This document shows positions 34,486 through 48,039 of a stretch of 64,000 bases of DNA, piece after piece. The number at the start of each line of letters is the position of its first letter. The stretch's first letter is position 1. The stretch comes from Isoetes taiwanensis. Lineage: Eukaryota > Streptophyta > Lycopodiopsida > Isoetales > Isoetaceae. The translations under genes were made by a program, and so were the position numbers. The stretch covers positions 1,976,282 through 2,040,281 of the forward strand of contig JAJEKV010000112.1 in assembly GCA_021234155.1 (NCBI GenBank), in the 5' to 3' direction. Under the pieces are notes generated by a model, which saw nothing but the letters and a program-made list of their open reading frames with translations, did not search any database and was not told the origin of the DNA.

Positions 34486-35671
34486 GAACATATATAGATC
34501 AGATATAAATCAATCTAAGATTATATAGATGGCATGCATGTAATTGAACTGAATTCATTTAGAATTCTAACAATTGCTGGTTTACATCCAAGGGCCATGG
34601 CTTTCTAAGACTCATACAATATATGAATTCAGAGGAAAGGAGAACAACCTACTTATTTCTTAGAAAATGAACTACATAAACAAATAAGAATTGGATAGAC
34701 AAAATATTCCTAGCAACAGTCTTCGAAACATACCATTGTCGTATGAGAAACGACGATTTAAACAACATATGTGTTTATTTGACTGAGTCAGACACCAACT
34801 ATCTCCATAGAAGAAGCCAACTTGGGATATGGATTCAAACGTCTATTCTCTAAAATGAAGGCAATACACAAAAGAGACCAGAATTTTTAATCTATGCAAG
34901 ATGAATTCGTAAATTTGAAGGTATTAGTTATCCCATCTGACGCCTGATATGTTTGTTGCAAGGTGTACTAATGTGGTGAATCATATGGTGACATGTCGTA
35001 CATGTGGTGAATCATCTCGTGACATGTGGTGCATGTGGTGAATTATGTGGTGAATGATATCACCATTTAAACCCTAAAAATTTGGCATTTTTTCGCACTT
35101 TTGCAAATCTCCCAAGCTCTGCATCACTGTCCTCTGATTCAGCCTCCTTCCTTCATGAAAACTACCCAATGGATCCTATCTGCCATAAAGTTGCCATGTG
35201 GGACAACCTTTCTGCTGATCCGGAATTCACTGCTTATGGTGGTTCTTGTGGAACTATCACTTCCGCCTAACAAAAAGACAGCTCTCTAGATACAGATCGA
35301 TGTACTACAATCATAGACAGATTGCAAATCTATATGGGTCACTTATTATTCTGTTGGCAGATGATGATTATTTCCGTTTACTCTACCTCGGTAACTGCCC
35401 TGCTAATGGCTATATCTTTGGGACTGCTGAGCCCTTCAATACCTACTTCAATTCCATCTTTTTCCATGATCCATAAGCTTATACTATGGCATTTTGAAGA
35501 TAGTGATGCTATGCTATGTATTTCCTATAGTGATCTCTCACTATAATTTTCTCATCATGATACAGTCTTCTCAACCATGTGTGATGCTTTGTACTTGAAT
35601 CTTTATAATTAATGATAAAACCAACTCTTACTCTGAAAAAGAATTTTTTTTTAATAGGAAGCTAAAGATGT
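34486..35671. other. Intergenic
   Basis: No gene is supported. 34975-35060 contains a short GGTGAATCATNTGGTGACATG-like direct repeat. The overlapping open stretches 35082-35546 have balanced composition (SADPEFTAYGGSC, ILLADDDYFRLLYLG) but no family that I recognise. Confidence 0.4.
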
Positions 35672-35970
35672 TGTGATGTTCCACATATTTATACAGTGTA
35701 TGTATAAATATACGGACACTTCAGGAGCTGAGGATATGCCATCATGGGGGTATGTAACCTACGGAATTAACCATAAACGATTAATTTAGCTATGCTAAAT
35801 TAATAAGGGTTTAATTAAAGGTTAATTACCTAAGTAAGTTAATTAAGCTAATTAATTCATTAGTTAGGAGACACCTAGCCAAACTCGATTGCCCAGAATG
35901 AGGGTGCTAATTTGAAGCAGCAAATTAGATCCCTATCCCAATTTTCCCCAAATCGAACCAAGGAACAGGA
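35672..35970 (+). repeat. LTR fragment, plus orientation
   Basis: It starts TGTGATGTTCCACATATTTA, which is the LTR start seen in reverse at 48733 and 56100. It follows those LTRs through the AGCTATGCTAAATT and GCTAATTAAT words to the CAATTTTCCCCAAATC region. The remainder of the LTR is missing. It is a third relative of the family, opposite in orientation to the two large copies. Confidence 0.65.
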
Positions 35971-36261
35971 GCAGTTGAGCGCCAAGTCTATTCAAGCATG
36001 GAGATTCCGTGCCACCAAAATCCTTTTTAAATTTAGAGTAAGATCAGTTAGTTATAGATCTAAAATGTTGTGTGCACTGAAGAAATTTTATCAAATATAT
36101 CACCTCCTTATTGTGCACATTGGGCATTATTTCAAATCATCACAACAAAGCTAAAGGGCAGGTAACACTGTTTCTAACTAGTTTCATAGACTTGTTGGTA
36201 TGGGAAACTCAAACATTTCTTAGAGAATGGACTGGATAAATACATAAGAATTGGACGAACA

Positions 36262-36662
36262 TGTCTATTTGTTTACATTCATAGTACCAGCTGCAGGGAG
36301 AAGTGCAACAATAGCTTCTTCTATTAAATCATCTGAGATTTGCAGAGCATTTATTATTCACAAGTTAGATGAATCGGTTGGAAATGTTGCGGACCCAAAG
36401 TTAGTAACATTGGTGTCGTCCGTAGGTGAGATTTGACAGTCAGAACAACATGTATCGAAAAGGCTCGGGAATTCTTACATTCTTTGTAGACCAACCTTGC
36501 GTAAGAAGAAAGCATTCTTGATCATATGCGACGTCTTGAAACGAGATATTATTCTCAAGATTCCATAGCTGAAGACGACCAACTAATTCACACAAGCGGT
36601 CTTGGCGGAAATAACTTCATTCACAGCTATGATCACCCGACTTTGCCTTGCAACTCTATGTG
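36262..36662 (+). pseudogene. Helitron helicase fragment, inverted scrap
   Basis: The plus strand encodes FIVPAAGRSATIASSIKSSE, VGNVADPKLVTLVSSVGE, and after a break RYYSQDSIAEDD and NNFIHSYDHPTLP. These match parts of the PIF1-like helicase of Helitrons. The last segment is the counterpart of ENEFLHSYDHPTLPKH on the minus strand near 41.17 kb, with close nucleotide similarity. It is a broken second copy in the opposite orientation. Confidence 0.65.
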
Positions 36663-37287
36663 AACTTTATGCCCTGCAAACATAAGGTAGAAAACATTCA
36701 TAAAACAAAAAAATAAGACATTCCATACAAAAAGGCAACTATCATAATGTGTTTAAATGTTTAAAATGTTTAAATGATTTGTTAAACAACTAAATATCAT
36801 TCAAACCCCCCTTTGTGCTGGCATCCTAATACTTGTGTATGCATATAGAATACCCAATAGACCCATTGCTCACTATGATACAATAACCAGATATCCATTA
36901 TAAAAACTGAAAATATATGCCAAATAGTTAATGAAATGTAAAGAATATGTAGAGATTTGAAGCTGTGAAATCACATAGAGGCACGAGATCGCTATATTTT
37001 TCTATCCTATATTAGATCAAATCCCTGGCCAGAACTTGTATCCATACAATATCTTTATTGCAGCATATACTCAGTGTGAGTTCAATGTAAGGGAATACAC
37101 CATCATAACTAGCATCTTTTTTAGAGTTTCCCACAGTTTAGAGTTTCCCACAGTTTTCCACAGAATACGCTTGAAATTGTATGCAACATATTTAACAGCT
37201 CTTACCACCAAACCACAGTATTGCAATGGCCACGAAAATGCAAAATAAAAACAAACTCTTCACAAGTAATTCAGATGGAATTTGTAT
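36663..37287. other. Intergenic
   Basis: No gene is recognised. The left end of the Helitron should lie in or near this stretch, but I could not find a CTRR end with its hairpin. Confidence 0.35.
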
Positions 37288-37638
37288 TTAAAGAAATTGC
37301 GCCTTCACATATACAAAAACAAAGGTAAGACGTGCATGAAACATTGAGAACGTCGCATGTGTGAGAGCTTCAAATCTACTAACCCGGCATTCCCTTAGAA
37401 GTTCTGCATTGCTTCTAAATTCTCCATCTAATTGAATAGCCTTAGACAATGCTATCTTTGCTCTATCTTCTGAAGTTAGACATTGCTCTAATAACACTTC
37501 TTTTATTACCAGCAATTTCTCCCCTTTCACTTTGTTACTACAATCAAATGCTTCTGAATCTTGAATCACCTTGTCATCATACTCTGCATTTATTGCACCA
37601 TGATCTTCCTCACTATTGTTTCCAGAGAACTTATTCAT
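37288..37638 (-). pseudogene. Unrecognised acidic ORF, possibly the last exon of the RPA-like gene
   Basis: 117 codons read MNKFSGNNSEEDHGAINAEY at the start and LTSEDRAKIALSKAIQLDGE in the middle. Composition is protein-like, but I do not recognise the family. It lies downstream on the same strand as the RPA-like gene and could be a terminal exon of it or a gene carried by the Helitron. Confidence 0.25.
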
Positions 37639-38809
37639 TCCTGAATGTCAATCAGCCAGTTTCTGTTCAAATTCCCTTGTTCTTTTCTGATAACAATGAC
37701 ATTGTAACTACTTTCTATTTTGTAACTTATTTAAGTGTTCCATGTCGTCATCTTTTCGATCGCAAAAGCTTCAAAAGTAGTCTTCGTGCCACCGTGAGAA
37801 CTTCGAAAATTGTTTCCCGAGCTTGAGCATTTCCGTCTTCAATATGGTCCATGTACCAGGGGTTCATATTCAACGTGTAAACTCCAAAGCATCGCTATAA
37901 TAGACGCCTTTGCCTTCAAAGAATATATTCTCCACCTCCAACTTATCACCCCCCCTATGTCATTCGTAATCCTCGCCTTCATATGGACCTTCTCTGTCCC
38001 TCTCTTCACTATTCAAGCATACCAAGAATCTTGCACGTCTAAAAACTAACCTATAACTTACCCGGTCTTTTTCTCAAACACGTTATCATACACATCACTT
38101 CGTTGACAAATACCACCACTAAATTTACCAGTTGTCATGCCATCAATAGATTTATCACTTGTTAAACATCATTTCAGTAACAAATATTAGCAATAAGTTT
38201 CACGCGTAAGTTTAATCATGGATACAGACTGGAATATTATCATTCAAATCACTTCATATAAGTACCTCTCGCTATTACTAATTAACCAAAATCTACTGTG
38301 TACCATGGAAGCAGCTTCATAAAGAAAACACATAGAGTTTGAGAACAAAATCCCAAACACAAAGACAATTTCACAACAAAAAGTCAAAGTTTCTAATAGA
38401 TGACATAATATCAATTTCAAATTAACTACTTACTTAGATCGACCACAGCAGAGCTGCAGCTCCTTTATGCAAACGATAACTATACGTTGTCCACTGGAGA
38501 TTCCAAGCTGAACTGATTAAACTCTCCTCCCAATCTCATTTTAGACCTCTTTATTCCGTCTATGACAACCTCAGATTCAAATTTCTTCCCAATCTATAGT
38601 CTGACTTCACGAACCACAACTCTGTGACTCTTGAATCCATTGTATTCTGTCTGAACTACGCTTAGTCGGAATATTTTACTAATCCAAAGGTGCTCCATAA
38701 AGAGAGAATAATATTCTTGTTGATTATTCTCCTGCAATCGATAACCTGTTAATTTCTATCACAAAATCATCAGCAGAATCTCACCCCAATCTTATCTTAC
38801 ATTATCCCT

Positions 38810-40460
38810 GATTTTTGACATCTCATTTGCACTCTGCCCTAAGATTTGTTCTCCTTCATTATTGAAGATAGTAACTACAATTTCTCCTGTTGCATCTCCC
38901 AACGTTGCATGGAATATATACCTGATCATAACAATGACATCACACATCCATTCAAACCAATTGGTAAATCAGAGCTCTCTCACCTCTTTAATGGTTCGAT
39001 AGCAGCCCCCACATTTCGCACCAAAATTCGATTCTCGCTTACTTACCTTCTTCTTGATCTTAGACATGCCTCATACCACATTGGCTGGTTTGGATCAATA
39101 AACGTTATGCACGCGCGAACATTGAAGTACTCAATCTTCACAAGAAGTAGCTTAGAATAAGCGACTGCAAAAAGCAAGGAATCAACATACCTCATACTAA
39201 CAACCTACCTGCCCATCCCCAACAGAAGGTTGTAATATGTCTGATACAAATGCACGATCATGCAATGTACCTGCTGGCGTCGTTGTACACTTCTGTCCCT
39301 CTTGCTCATACCTTTAGTGTGATTGAATTAGCATGTTACAATATTTAAAGGGAAGTCACGTAACCCATACCATGTAATGAAGGCAAGAATCGCTTAAACA
39401 AAGTGTTTGGATTTAATTCCATCATTGTTTTATTTGTTGTTGACAAAGAGACACCTGCGAAGACACTATCTAATCGCCAGCTTCAATCAAGAATTTAATT
39501 CAATCAATAGTATTAGTAGAACCTCGAAATTTGCTAGCTCGAACACGAGTCAAGATACTATTGGGATGTCACACAACATTTATGCGGCAACTTCTCTCCT
39601 TCATTCACAAAGAAGATCTCCCCATAGGCTCACATTTACACTTTTTCCACTTTGAATATGTTTCCTTTGTTAGAAAATATCCACACGCTGTGTTGTATTC
39701 ATAAAATACCTTTCATCAAGGAGGCTGATGGTACGTTTTAAAACATCTTGCTTATCATATTTCCTACGAACAGTTTTCACCGTAGACCGAGCAAAACAAT
39801 TCCAATGACATCTGCAAACATGAGAAATTATACAATGTATTCTATCTCAATACCATAACAAACAAATCGGAAAGTATTTCATGTACCAAAGACCACTTTC
39901 CCATCAAGGTACTTGTGCAATTCATCTACTTTTGCAAACTTCGCCCATTGAGTTTCCCACCTCCGCAGTCCCATCACCGCAACTTCAATTATTGATTGTG
40001 CATCAAGCGTTATCTGATAGTCATGGTTTTTGGTTGTATATCGTTTGTTCGCAGGCCGAACAACTCCTTTAGAGATGTAATACACCTACATGTCCACAAA
40101 GAACTTCAACGACTACCTCTATTCATGACATAATCCCCAATTTATGCATCAACCTATCACCTACCTTCATCAACTCAAGTCTGTTGTAGAATTTGTCAGT
40201 TGCCTCGTCAAACATTGTTGCTTGAATTTCCGTTCCCTGTATATATTAAGACGACTCCCTAAATATTCATAAAACAAGGGAAGTAAGAATCCAATCAATT
40301 CAAATTTGCATACATCCTTGTCTCTTAGCTCCACATTAAACAATTTCCCCTTGCCTGGTCTTCGCATGTTCTCAAACTCTCGTAAAGGTCCTTTCCACAT
40401 TACTTTTACTTTAATTGTCCAATTTGCTTGTAAGGAGTTAATTGAACCAATGGACAAATT
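38810..40460 (-). pseudogene. RPA70-like single-strand DNA-binding protein of the Helitron
   Basis: The first OB-fold segment (40457-40170) reads SIGSINSLQANWTIKVKVMW, GKGKLFNVELRDKD and KFELIG. The next exon (about 40085-39879) reads MYYISKGVVRPANKRYTTKN and ends in an AT-rich intron. The C-terminal OB fold is at 39110-38810: WYEACLRSKIKKKVSE, then RYIFHATLGDATGEIVVTIF, EGEQILGQSANEM. These match the DNA-binding domains A and C of replication protein A large subunit. RPA-like genes are carried by many plant Helitrons and probably protect single-stranded transposition intermediates. The zinc-ribbon cysteines around the C-terminal fold are only partly kept (KCGGC). The exon map in between is not resolved, so function is doubtful. 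Confidence 0.65.
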
Positions 40461-40698
40461 GTTCTCCCACTTCCTATGTTTTCAGCATCATTTGTACTGC
40501 AACATTTCCTCAAAATAAAAATCTTTACATACACAGTAGAAGAGATCACATCAAGGGATACCTCATCATCATGCACACACGAAACAGTCAGCCACGAGAA
40601 TTACCTAGTCTGCCATGAACACAAAGAACACACTTTTTCAGAACACATTTAAAGTTATCAAAACTCCATCACAAATAATGGCGGAAAAAAATTACCAA

Positions 40699-43600
40699 CT
40701 ATTCAAGCAATTCTCTAAAAACAACATTTCTACTCGTTACAGATGCCAATGCCTCATTCTGTAGGATCAGCACATCTTCTCTAGTTCGTATTCTTGTCAA
40801 TGCCGTGTACAATTGCCCATGAGCAAACACATTCGTTCGCAAATCCAGGACTATTTTATCTAATGTTAGGCCAAGACAACCGTGGAATGTCGCTGAGTAT
40901 CATGAGCTTGAGCTTGAGCGGTACCGACGCCTATGTATCAGAAAAGGGCATAATACCGGGTCTGGTGGAAGAAATCTGCCCGACAAATCGCATGTATATT
41001 TTCTGAGCTCATGTCCTCATGTCCAAGAAGCTTCTGACAAATCCACAAATGTTGTGCATTTCGTATAACAACTCTAGCATTCTTCACAAGCCCTTTACTC
41101 GCATCCAACAATCTCATAATTTGACACACAGCTCCTACTTTAAGACAAAGCGTGTGTTTGGGCAAAGTCGGGTGATCATAACTATGAAGAAACTCATTTT
41201 CAGCAACAGCGCTTGTGTGAATTACCCGGTCACTTTCACTTATGGAATCCTCGAATAATATCTCTTTTCCGCACTGCATACGATCAAGAATAGACCGTTA
41301 AACTCATCCACATGCACATTTAATGGAGATAAAAATGCTCTTCTTTCACACAAAGTTGGTCTACAAACAATATCTGCCCGGTATAAGAATTCCCGCGGCT
41401 CTTCCATAGATGTTGTTGTTTAAAACAAATCAAATGTGTCACAACATCCGATTGCCAATTCTCACCTATGGATTACACTAATGTTATTAACTCGGGTCCG
41501 CAAAGATTTCTAACCGATACATCTAACTTGTGAATAATAAATGCTCTCCAAATCTCGATGATTTAATAGAAGCAGCCATCAAGCACTTCTCCCCGCACTG
41601 GTACTATGGACGCTATCTCCCTAAAAGTCGCCTGCAGCCACAAAACACTTTCCTCCAAATGGAACATCATTTCTACACAATTCTCAGAGAATCACACTTG
41701 CCGATTCAATCAGCAGCTCTATTTGCCATCGCAAATTCATCCCAAATGATTAAATGGCATTCAATCAGCAAGCTCGCTTTGACGTGGCGGGGGCCTCAAT
41801 AGTCGAGTGCACAAAGAACACTATTCTCGCCATGAATTTGAAACAATGAGTGCGCAGCTTTTCCCCTCCGGGTATAACAGCCAGCCAATGCAGCTTGTTG
41901 CACGGGGCAAAACAATCAACCGACCCTCGATTAACAAACATATAGCATTGAGTAGGAAAGTCTTACCACACTATCCAGCTTTCCCATCAATAAACACATG
42001 TCTTTTTATCCCCGCCCATGCACCGCCTTTCCCGAACATAATCATATATTCGCCCTGATTCACGCTCATCTTATCACGCATCTTTTTTACTCTTCTATGT
42101 AAGATCTATGGTGAGGAAACTTTGACAACTCCTGCAACACTAGCCGTGGACCGAATGTGGATTTCAGCAGCCCAAAGCCAAAGAACACTAGAGCCATGTT
42201 GCACAAGCACATTTTCAATGCACAAAAGAGCTTGCCGCTCTCCGCAAGCAAAGTGCCCGCCTCTCAAATATCATGGAAGTCCTTTATCAGCTCATCATGA
42301 AAATTCCACAACAACTCACTTGCCGAGCGCCATCAAGGATAAGCAATGAAAAAGGAAACGCAATCGCTGCGGCGCTTGCAACGCCAACACCGCCTTTGCA
42401 TTGTCACAACCGGCTCGATCTATCATGCAATAAACCCATAACAGATACCACTTCTTGATAGGTATCATAGGTAGTCCCATTATACTTCTTTAAGTCTTCC
42501 CAACACCTCACTGAGTATGCAAAGAAGAATCGCCGCAAAATAGAATAGCTCCCCTCACGCGGCATCACCAACCTTATTCTACAAATAAGGGTTTGCTTAC
42601 TTCTCCTCCCGAACTATGTTCCTAGGAAGTTCGCGCCTAGCTAGTTCAAGGTGATCACCATCGTATAATGCTCTATCTCTACAGATATAAAGCCGTCGCT
42701 CATAGTAATCAAGATAGGTTAGCTCGAGAATTCTATAGCAGAGAGACCTCAAGAAATAACGATCAAGCAAAACGGGGTGTTGGGCCTCCTATATGATCTA
42801 CTCGTTCTTTATTGACGATGAAGTGGAAGACACTTAACACTAGGATACTTTTCTCGTGACATGAAACTTTAGTATTCGCCATCCCGCCTCCGATTGACGA
42901 TAGATACCTTGCACTTTGGTAATCACATATCTCATCATCAAATTGTCGCTCACGATGAATTCGATACTCCACCTTGTCAAAACCTTTATAAATATAGTCA
43001 GTATATATACATGAAGATATGAACAAATAAGCAACATCAACATTGATATGACAATCAAACCGCTTTTAACAGAAAGGTGAGTATGACACAACATATCTAT
43101 CTTCAACTTTCCTTCTTCGACATCGCATATAACCCTTCGAGTCCAAATGTGTTCTTGTAGTCAAGTCTCGAGGATAATGCCAACAAAGATGCCCCATCCT
43201 TAGAGCATCGCTCGAGTGATTGTGCACCATATATTTTCGCACCATTTGAGCAAACACCTCATCATTTTCTCGAATCTCAAATGATATTAGCAAGTCAATG
43301 ACCTCAAATGGAATCTCATGTTCTCGCTTTTAAGTACAATATGGCCATGAGGCAGCCCACGCTTCTGGAATTCTATAACATGGATCATATACGCAAGCGG
43401 ACCAACATAAGAACGCAAGAAATTCTTCAAAAAGATTGGAAACGAGCATGGAATGACCTGACAACAATAATTGGCACATCTGCAGCAGTTTGCCCAACGT
43501 GCAATGTTGCCTTGATCTCTGGCCAATCCGGATTCGTAGTCATTGTAATAAACAGGCTAGGAGGCCCCTTCACTCTTGCAAGAGCTAACGCATCCGCAAT

Positions 43601-44885
43601 CTGGACCGAGCACCACTGCCTAGAACCAATAAAAGACGAAGGGAGCGGCCGCGGACACATACCGCCCACCCCCGGTTCTCAATAAAATCATCCTCCTCCT
43701 CAACATTTGAATCGCCAACCATAGACCTCGACCTCTCATGTCCATTAGTTGCCAAGAAATTCAGCCTTTCTTCTTCGACCCTAGAATACATATCCACAAG
43801 GTATTCACAAGTCAGACGCCCTAACTGAAGAAACCGCACCTCATGAAGCAAACGTGACCTATACCAATCCACCTGCGACATCTGCTGGTCATTATCAGGG
43901 AACCATCCCACCGTCCCAGCTAGAAATATAAGCGGGTATTGCAAGGGTTCATACTGCCGATCCAAAGATATTCATAAAAACCGGGTCGTTGATCTTGGTG
44001 AAGCCAAAACCGCTATTCTTGGATTAATTGTGGATCGAAGTTATTTGCATGCACTATGGCAAAGAACTTCATCACTTCGAATCGCCCATTCAATGTCAAG
44101 AACACTTGACTCCAACCGCATTTGCTTCACTCGCCTTTATCATATGACAAGAAGGGATTAATGCCTCTAGAGTCGCCGCTATTCGCATCACCCATGCAAC
44201 GGGCAATAACTTCCTTTCCGCAACCCGCTCTCTCTCACTATTGTCATGAATATACCAATGCAATGACTGGCCAGGTTTTGACGTAGGATGTATTTTATGG
44301 TATGTCCTACCCATCAAAGCAACTGAGGATGGCATCCCTAACTGCACAAACTCTCCACCGGCAACACCAAGCCCAGTGAAGGCAAACAGATGGTTTAATG
44401 CACGACTCTTCGCACTAAATCCTGCTTCCTCATAGACATCCGTCAACGAACTAGGCAATTCAGGTAGCTTTGGTAAGATACGCCGTCCGCGATTGCAACA
44501 GAAGGTTTCACTCTCACCAGGCAATAATGCAATGCGACAATGCACACAAAATCTGTTCCACATGAATTCACTAGCAGATGGAATAGTGACAAGGTTGCAT
44601 CTTTAGTATACATCATTGCCAATGTATAACCGCCATGCTCGCCACAGTCACCACTTCTGGAACACTCTCGACATCTCTTGGCATCTGCTGCCCACTCACA
44701 CCCTCCTCCTCAGTATGCCTCCCACCCAATCCCCCCACCCGATAACCACCCGAACCCCTTCTCCGCTGCCTCAACTCATCTCTCCTCTCCTGAGACAACT
44801 CCGCACGCCATCTCCGCCTCAATCTTCTAAGCTCATCAGCAGAGTATGTCTGACTTGGATCAATCTCTACTCTAGGCCTTGGCAT
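40699..44885 (-). pseudogene. Helitron Rep-helicase, broken
   Basis: The N-terminus at 44885 reads MPRPRVEIDPSQTY, then a basic segment (LSQERRDELRQRRR). The zinc-finger-like region follows (CVHCRIALLPGE, then NHLFAFTGLGV) at 44.5-44.3 kb. The Helitron-like Rep region includes QYPLIFLAGTVGW, DWYRSRLL and GRLTCEYLVDMYSRVEEERL (43.9-43.75 kb), then YMIHVIEFQKRGLPHGHI, DSKGYMRCRRR and QSARYLSS. The PIF1 helicase part keeps KAAHSLFQI and LIIWDEFAMANRAADW near 41.75 kb, and ENEFLHSYDHPTLPKH and LCLKVGAVCQIMRLLD near 41.15 kb. It closes with QLYTALTRIRTREDVLI and a stop at 40699. Many frameshifts separate the blocks, so no full protein can be made. The product would nick and unwind DNA for rolling-circle transposition. 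Confidence 0.85.
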
Positions 44886-44934
44886 TGCAACCTCACACTC
44901 CAGTCCTTTGGAACACGCATACACACAAAAATAT

Positions 44935-47225
44935 TCAACCTACTACCTGCTACCCAAATCCTAGAATACTTAATACACCAGCAGACTCACCAACACAACC
45001 TTACTTATCACAATCCAAAAATACCATAACCTTACCAGACAACGTAGATGACAGCCACCCAGCCACCCTCCCATGCACGGCACGCTCCCAAATCCACTCA
45101 CGAAACCCTCCAAGCCGTCCCCTGCACATACAAAGTAACATCAACAGCAAACAAACTACTCAACATATAAATAGTCCCCGTAAATTTAAGGCGTCACAAA
45201 TTTAAGTAAATTTCAACGCTTCCAGTACCACTCACGAAACCTTATTCTCGAATCCGTACCCTACACATACAAAGCAATACCAACATCAAACAAACTGCTC
45301 AATATATAAATAATCCCCTTAAATTTAAGCCCTCACAATTTTATAATTAAGTTTCAAACTTTCACTACTTCCAAATATACAAAGATGTTAAACAGGAGAA
45401 CTTGAAGATCATTACTCCTTTGTAATCTGCATAAACTCTCATATAATCCTTCGAATCTGATAAGTACATCAATTCTATAATTAAGTTTCAAACTTTCACT
45501 ACTTCCAAATATACGAAAATATTAAACAGGACAACTTGACAACCATATGAAAGAAATCCGTAACCAATATGGGAAGTTTCACGATTACTCAATCAGACTC
45601 CTTAAGGAAGTACTTACAAACACACCAGATTCACTTCTGCACAATTCCCTCTTTTTTTTCCCCTTTCTTATGAAAATGTGATATAACATCACCAATATAT
45701 TTTTTTGGCATCATAGTATATGCCACCCATATATCCAACACATCTGCCTACACTAATTCTTCCCAGGAAACACTATGCACTCGAATTAGCATGTGCCTGA
45801 AGATCATTACTCCTTTATAATCTGCATGAACTCTCATATAATCCTTCGAATCTAGTAAGTAGATCATCTCAATACTCCTTAATTGAATTTTGTTGATTAT
45901 CAGCTGCATGTCCACAATTTCAATCCAATCTTACGAACAACTTTCTTTCTCTTTACCATTCACAAATTTAACTAACTTTCAAGCTTCCTACAATGTCATC
46001 TACCCCACTAGTCTATATTTCTATGCCAATTATCACAAAAGAGCCCAACAAAACCCTGGAACACTAAAACACACACCCATTTAAGAAGCGACAACCTACT
46101 ACCTACTACAAATATCCAACCTACTACCTGCTACCCAAATCCTAGAATGTTTAACACACCAGCAAACTCACCAGGACAACCTTCCTCATGACAATCCAAA
46201 AATACCATGACCTTACCAACCAATGTAAATAACAACCACCTTCCACTGCACGTCACGCTTCCAATACCACTCACGAAACCTTATTCTCGAATCCGCACTC
46301 CCATTACATACAAAGCAACACCAACATCAAACAAACTGCTCAATATATAAATAATCCCCTTAAATTTAAGCCCTCACAATTTTATAACTAAGTTTCAAAC
46401 TTTCACTACTTCCAAGTATACAAAGATATTAAACAGGAGAACTTGAAGATCATTACTCCTTTGTAATCTCCATAAACTCTCATATAATCCTTCGAATCTG
46501 GTAACTAGATCAATTCTATAATTAAGTTTCAAACTTTCACTACTTCCAAATATACGAGAATATTAAACAGAACAACTTGACAACCATATGAAAGAAAACA
46601 GAACCAATATGGGAAGTTTCACGATTACTCAATCAGACTGTAGAAGGAAGTACTTACAAACACACCGATTCACTTCGCACACAATTCCCTCTTTTTTTCC
46701 CCTTTCTTATGAAAATGTGATACAACAGCACCAACATATTTTTTTGGCATCATAATATATGCCACCCATATCCAACACATCTGCCTACACTAATTCTTCC
46801 CAGGAAACACTATGCACTCGAATTTAGAAGATAGCATGTGCTTGAAGATCATTACTCCTTTGTAATCTGCATAAACTCTCATATAATCCTTCGAATCTAG
46901 TAAGTAGATCATCTCAATACTCCTTAATTGAATTTTGTTGATCATCAGCTGCATGTCCACAATTTCAATGCAATCTTACCAACATCTTTCTTTCTCTTTA
47001 GCATTCACAAATTTAACTAACTTTCAAGCTTCCTACAATGTCATCTACCCCACTACTCTATATTTCTATGCCATGCTACTGCTAAATTCATCCTGAACTC
47101 CAACAAACTTCAATTCAAGTCACAAACCTTCAATCGCCAAAATGCGAAGACCTTCAATCACCACAACAGAGTTATCACAAAAGAGCCCAACAAAACCCTG
47201 GAACACTAAAACACACACCCATTTA
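44935..47225. repeat. About 1.1 kb tandem duplication upstream of the Rep gene
   Basis: Unit one (44935-46110) and unit two (46111-47225) are direct repeats. For example ACCTACTACCTGCTACCCAA occurs near 44938 and 46117, CACTCACGAAACCTTATTCT near 45229 and 46268, and GAGCCCAACAAAACCCTGGA near 46041 and 47187. The spacing changes along the unit because of later indels, including about 100 extra bases in unit two near 47.07-47.17 kb. No protein is encoded. It lies at the 5' side of the minus-strand Rep gene, so it duplicates the Helitron's upstream or promoter region. Confidence 0.85.
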
Positions 47226-47730
47226 AGAAGCCACAACCTTGCTTACCTCATTCCTCTTCCACCCACGTGCACAGTACCACATTTAACACCGCCTCGCCCA
47301 CCCACCATAACTAAAACCTGGAGATCACAATCTAGGAACACAGAGTGCTCAGAATACTGAGGAGGAACAATGCACAGCAAATACCACGAAACTTTCACTC
47401 CTCGTTCCTTGTCCCCTAACCTCGAACTTCATCTTCAACGATCGAGATGAAAAGCCCCAAATTGATATCCAATCTCAACGCCCAATATCGAAACCCCTCT
47501 TTGGGTCCCCTGCTCAAACACCCCATACATCCCCTGCTCAGAACTAACCGCCAAGATTTGTTTCAATATTTTCATCCAACGGTTCGCAACTATGGCCTAT
47601 GCCCCCATACACCTGCAACACATGATGCATACATAAATCCCCCATGACCTGTCATCATCTGGACCATTGGCTCTTAACCAGACGACGGGGATTCAAGGGA
47701 GTCTATGGGGTATGCATGCACATGGGTTGT

Positions 47731-47762
47731 GCATGAGGGGGCATAACAAACCCCCCTCATGC
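47731..47762. repeat. Perfect 11-bp hairpin at the presumed Helitron 5' end
   Basis: GCATGAGGGGG (47731-47741) and CCCCCTCATGC (47752-47762) form a perfect stem around a ten-base loop. The surrounding 120 bases are homologous to the module at 26890-27010, which ends in a similar hairpin. On the minus strand the stem begins straight after TC, the dinucleotide expected at a Helitron 5' end. Confidence 0.6.
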
Positions 47763-47764
47763 GA

Positions 47765-48039
47765 TATAACTATATTAATATTAGGATAATATATATTATC
47801 ATAGTCATATCATATTATCACAGAATCCCCAACCGTAGAAGCTCACCAAAAATGACGGACCCTTACAATATGAATACGAATTGAACACTGGCGCCACCAC
47901 ACTCCCTCTGGTATCCGTACGACATTCAAACTATAAAAAACTTATATTTTTCTTACGTATACGGCACCAGAGAGGCAATAAAAAAATCCATTTGGTGCAC
48001 TCACATGTTTCATACCCCATAATCTAGGTGAATCCCCTG
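47765..48039. other. Spacer between Helitron and gypsy element
   Basis: No gene. Within it CCCTCTGGTATCCGTACG near 47908 and CGTATACGGCACCAGAGAGG near 47958 form an imperfect inverted repeat about 60 bases across. The adjoining LTR is truncated at about 48040. Confidence 0.4.

Larger units (their letters stand above)
37638..47764 (-). mobile_element. Helitron with Rep-helicase and RPA70-like genes, decayed
   Basis: The minus strand carries, in order, a duplicated upstream region (47.2-44.9 kb), a Rep-helicase (44885-40699) and an RPA70-like gene (40457 to about 38.8 kb). This is the gene set of plant Helitrons, rolling-circle DNA transposons. A possible 5' terminus is TC at 47764, preceded by A, followed directly by an 11-base hairpin. 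The 3' end was not found, so the left boundary is a guess. Numerous frameshifts make the element non-autonomous now. Confidence 0.65.

Noticed and set aside
41530-42458. Plus-strand open frames of 60-90 codons
   Set aside because: They are antisense shadows of the Helitron helicase on the minus strand.
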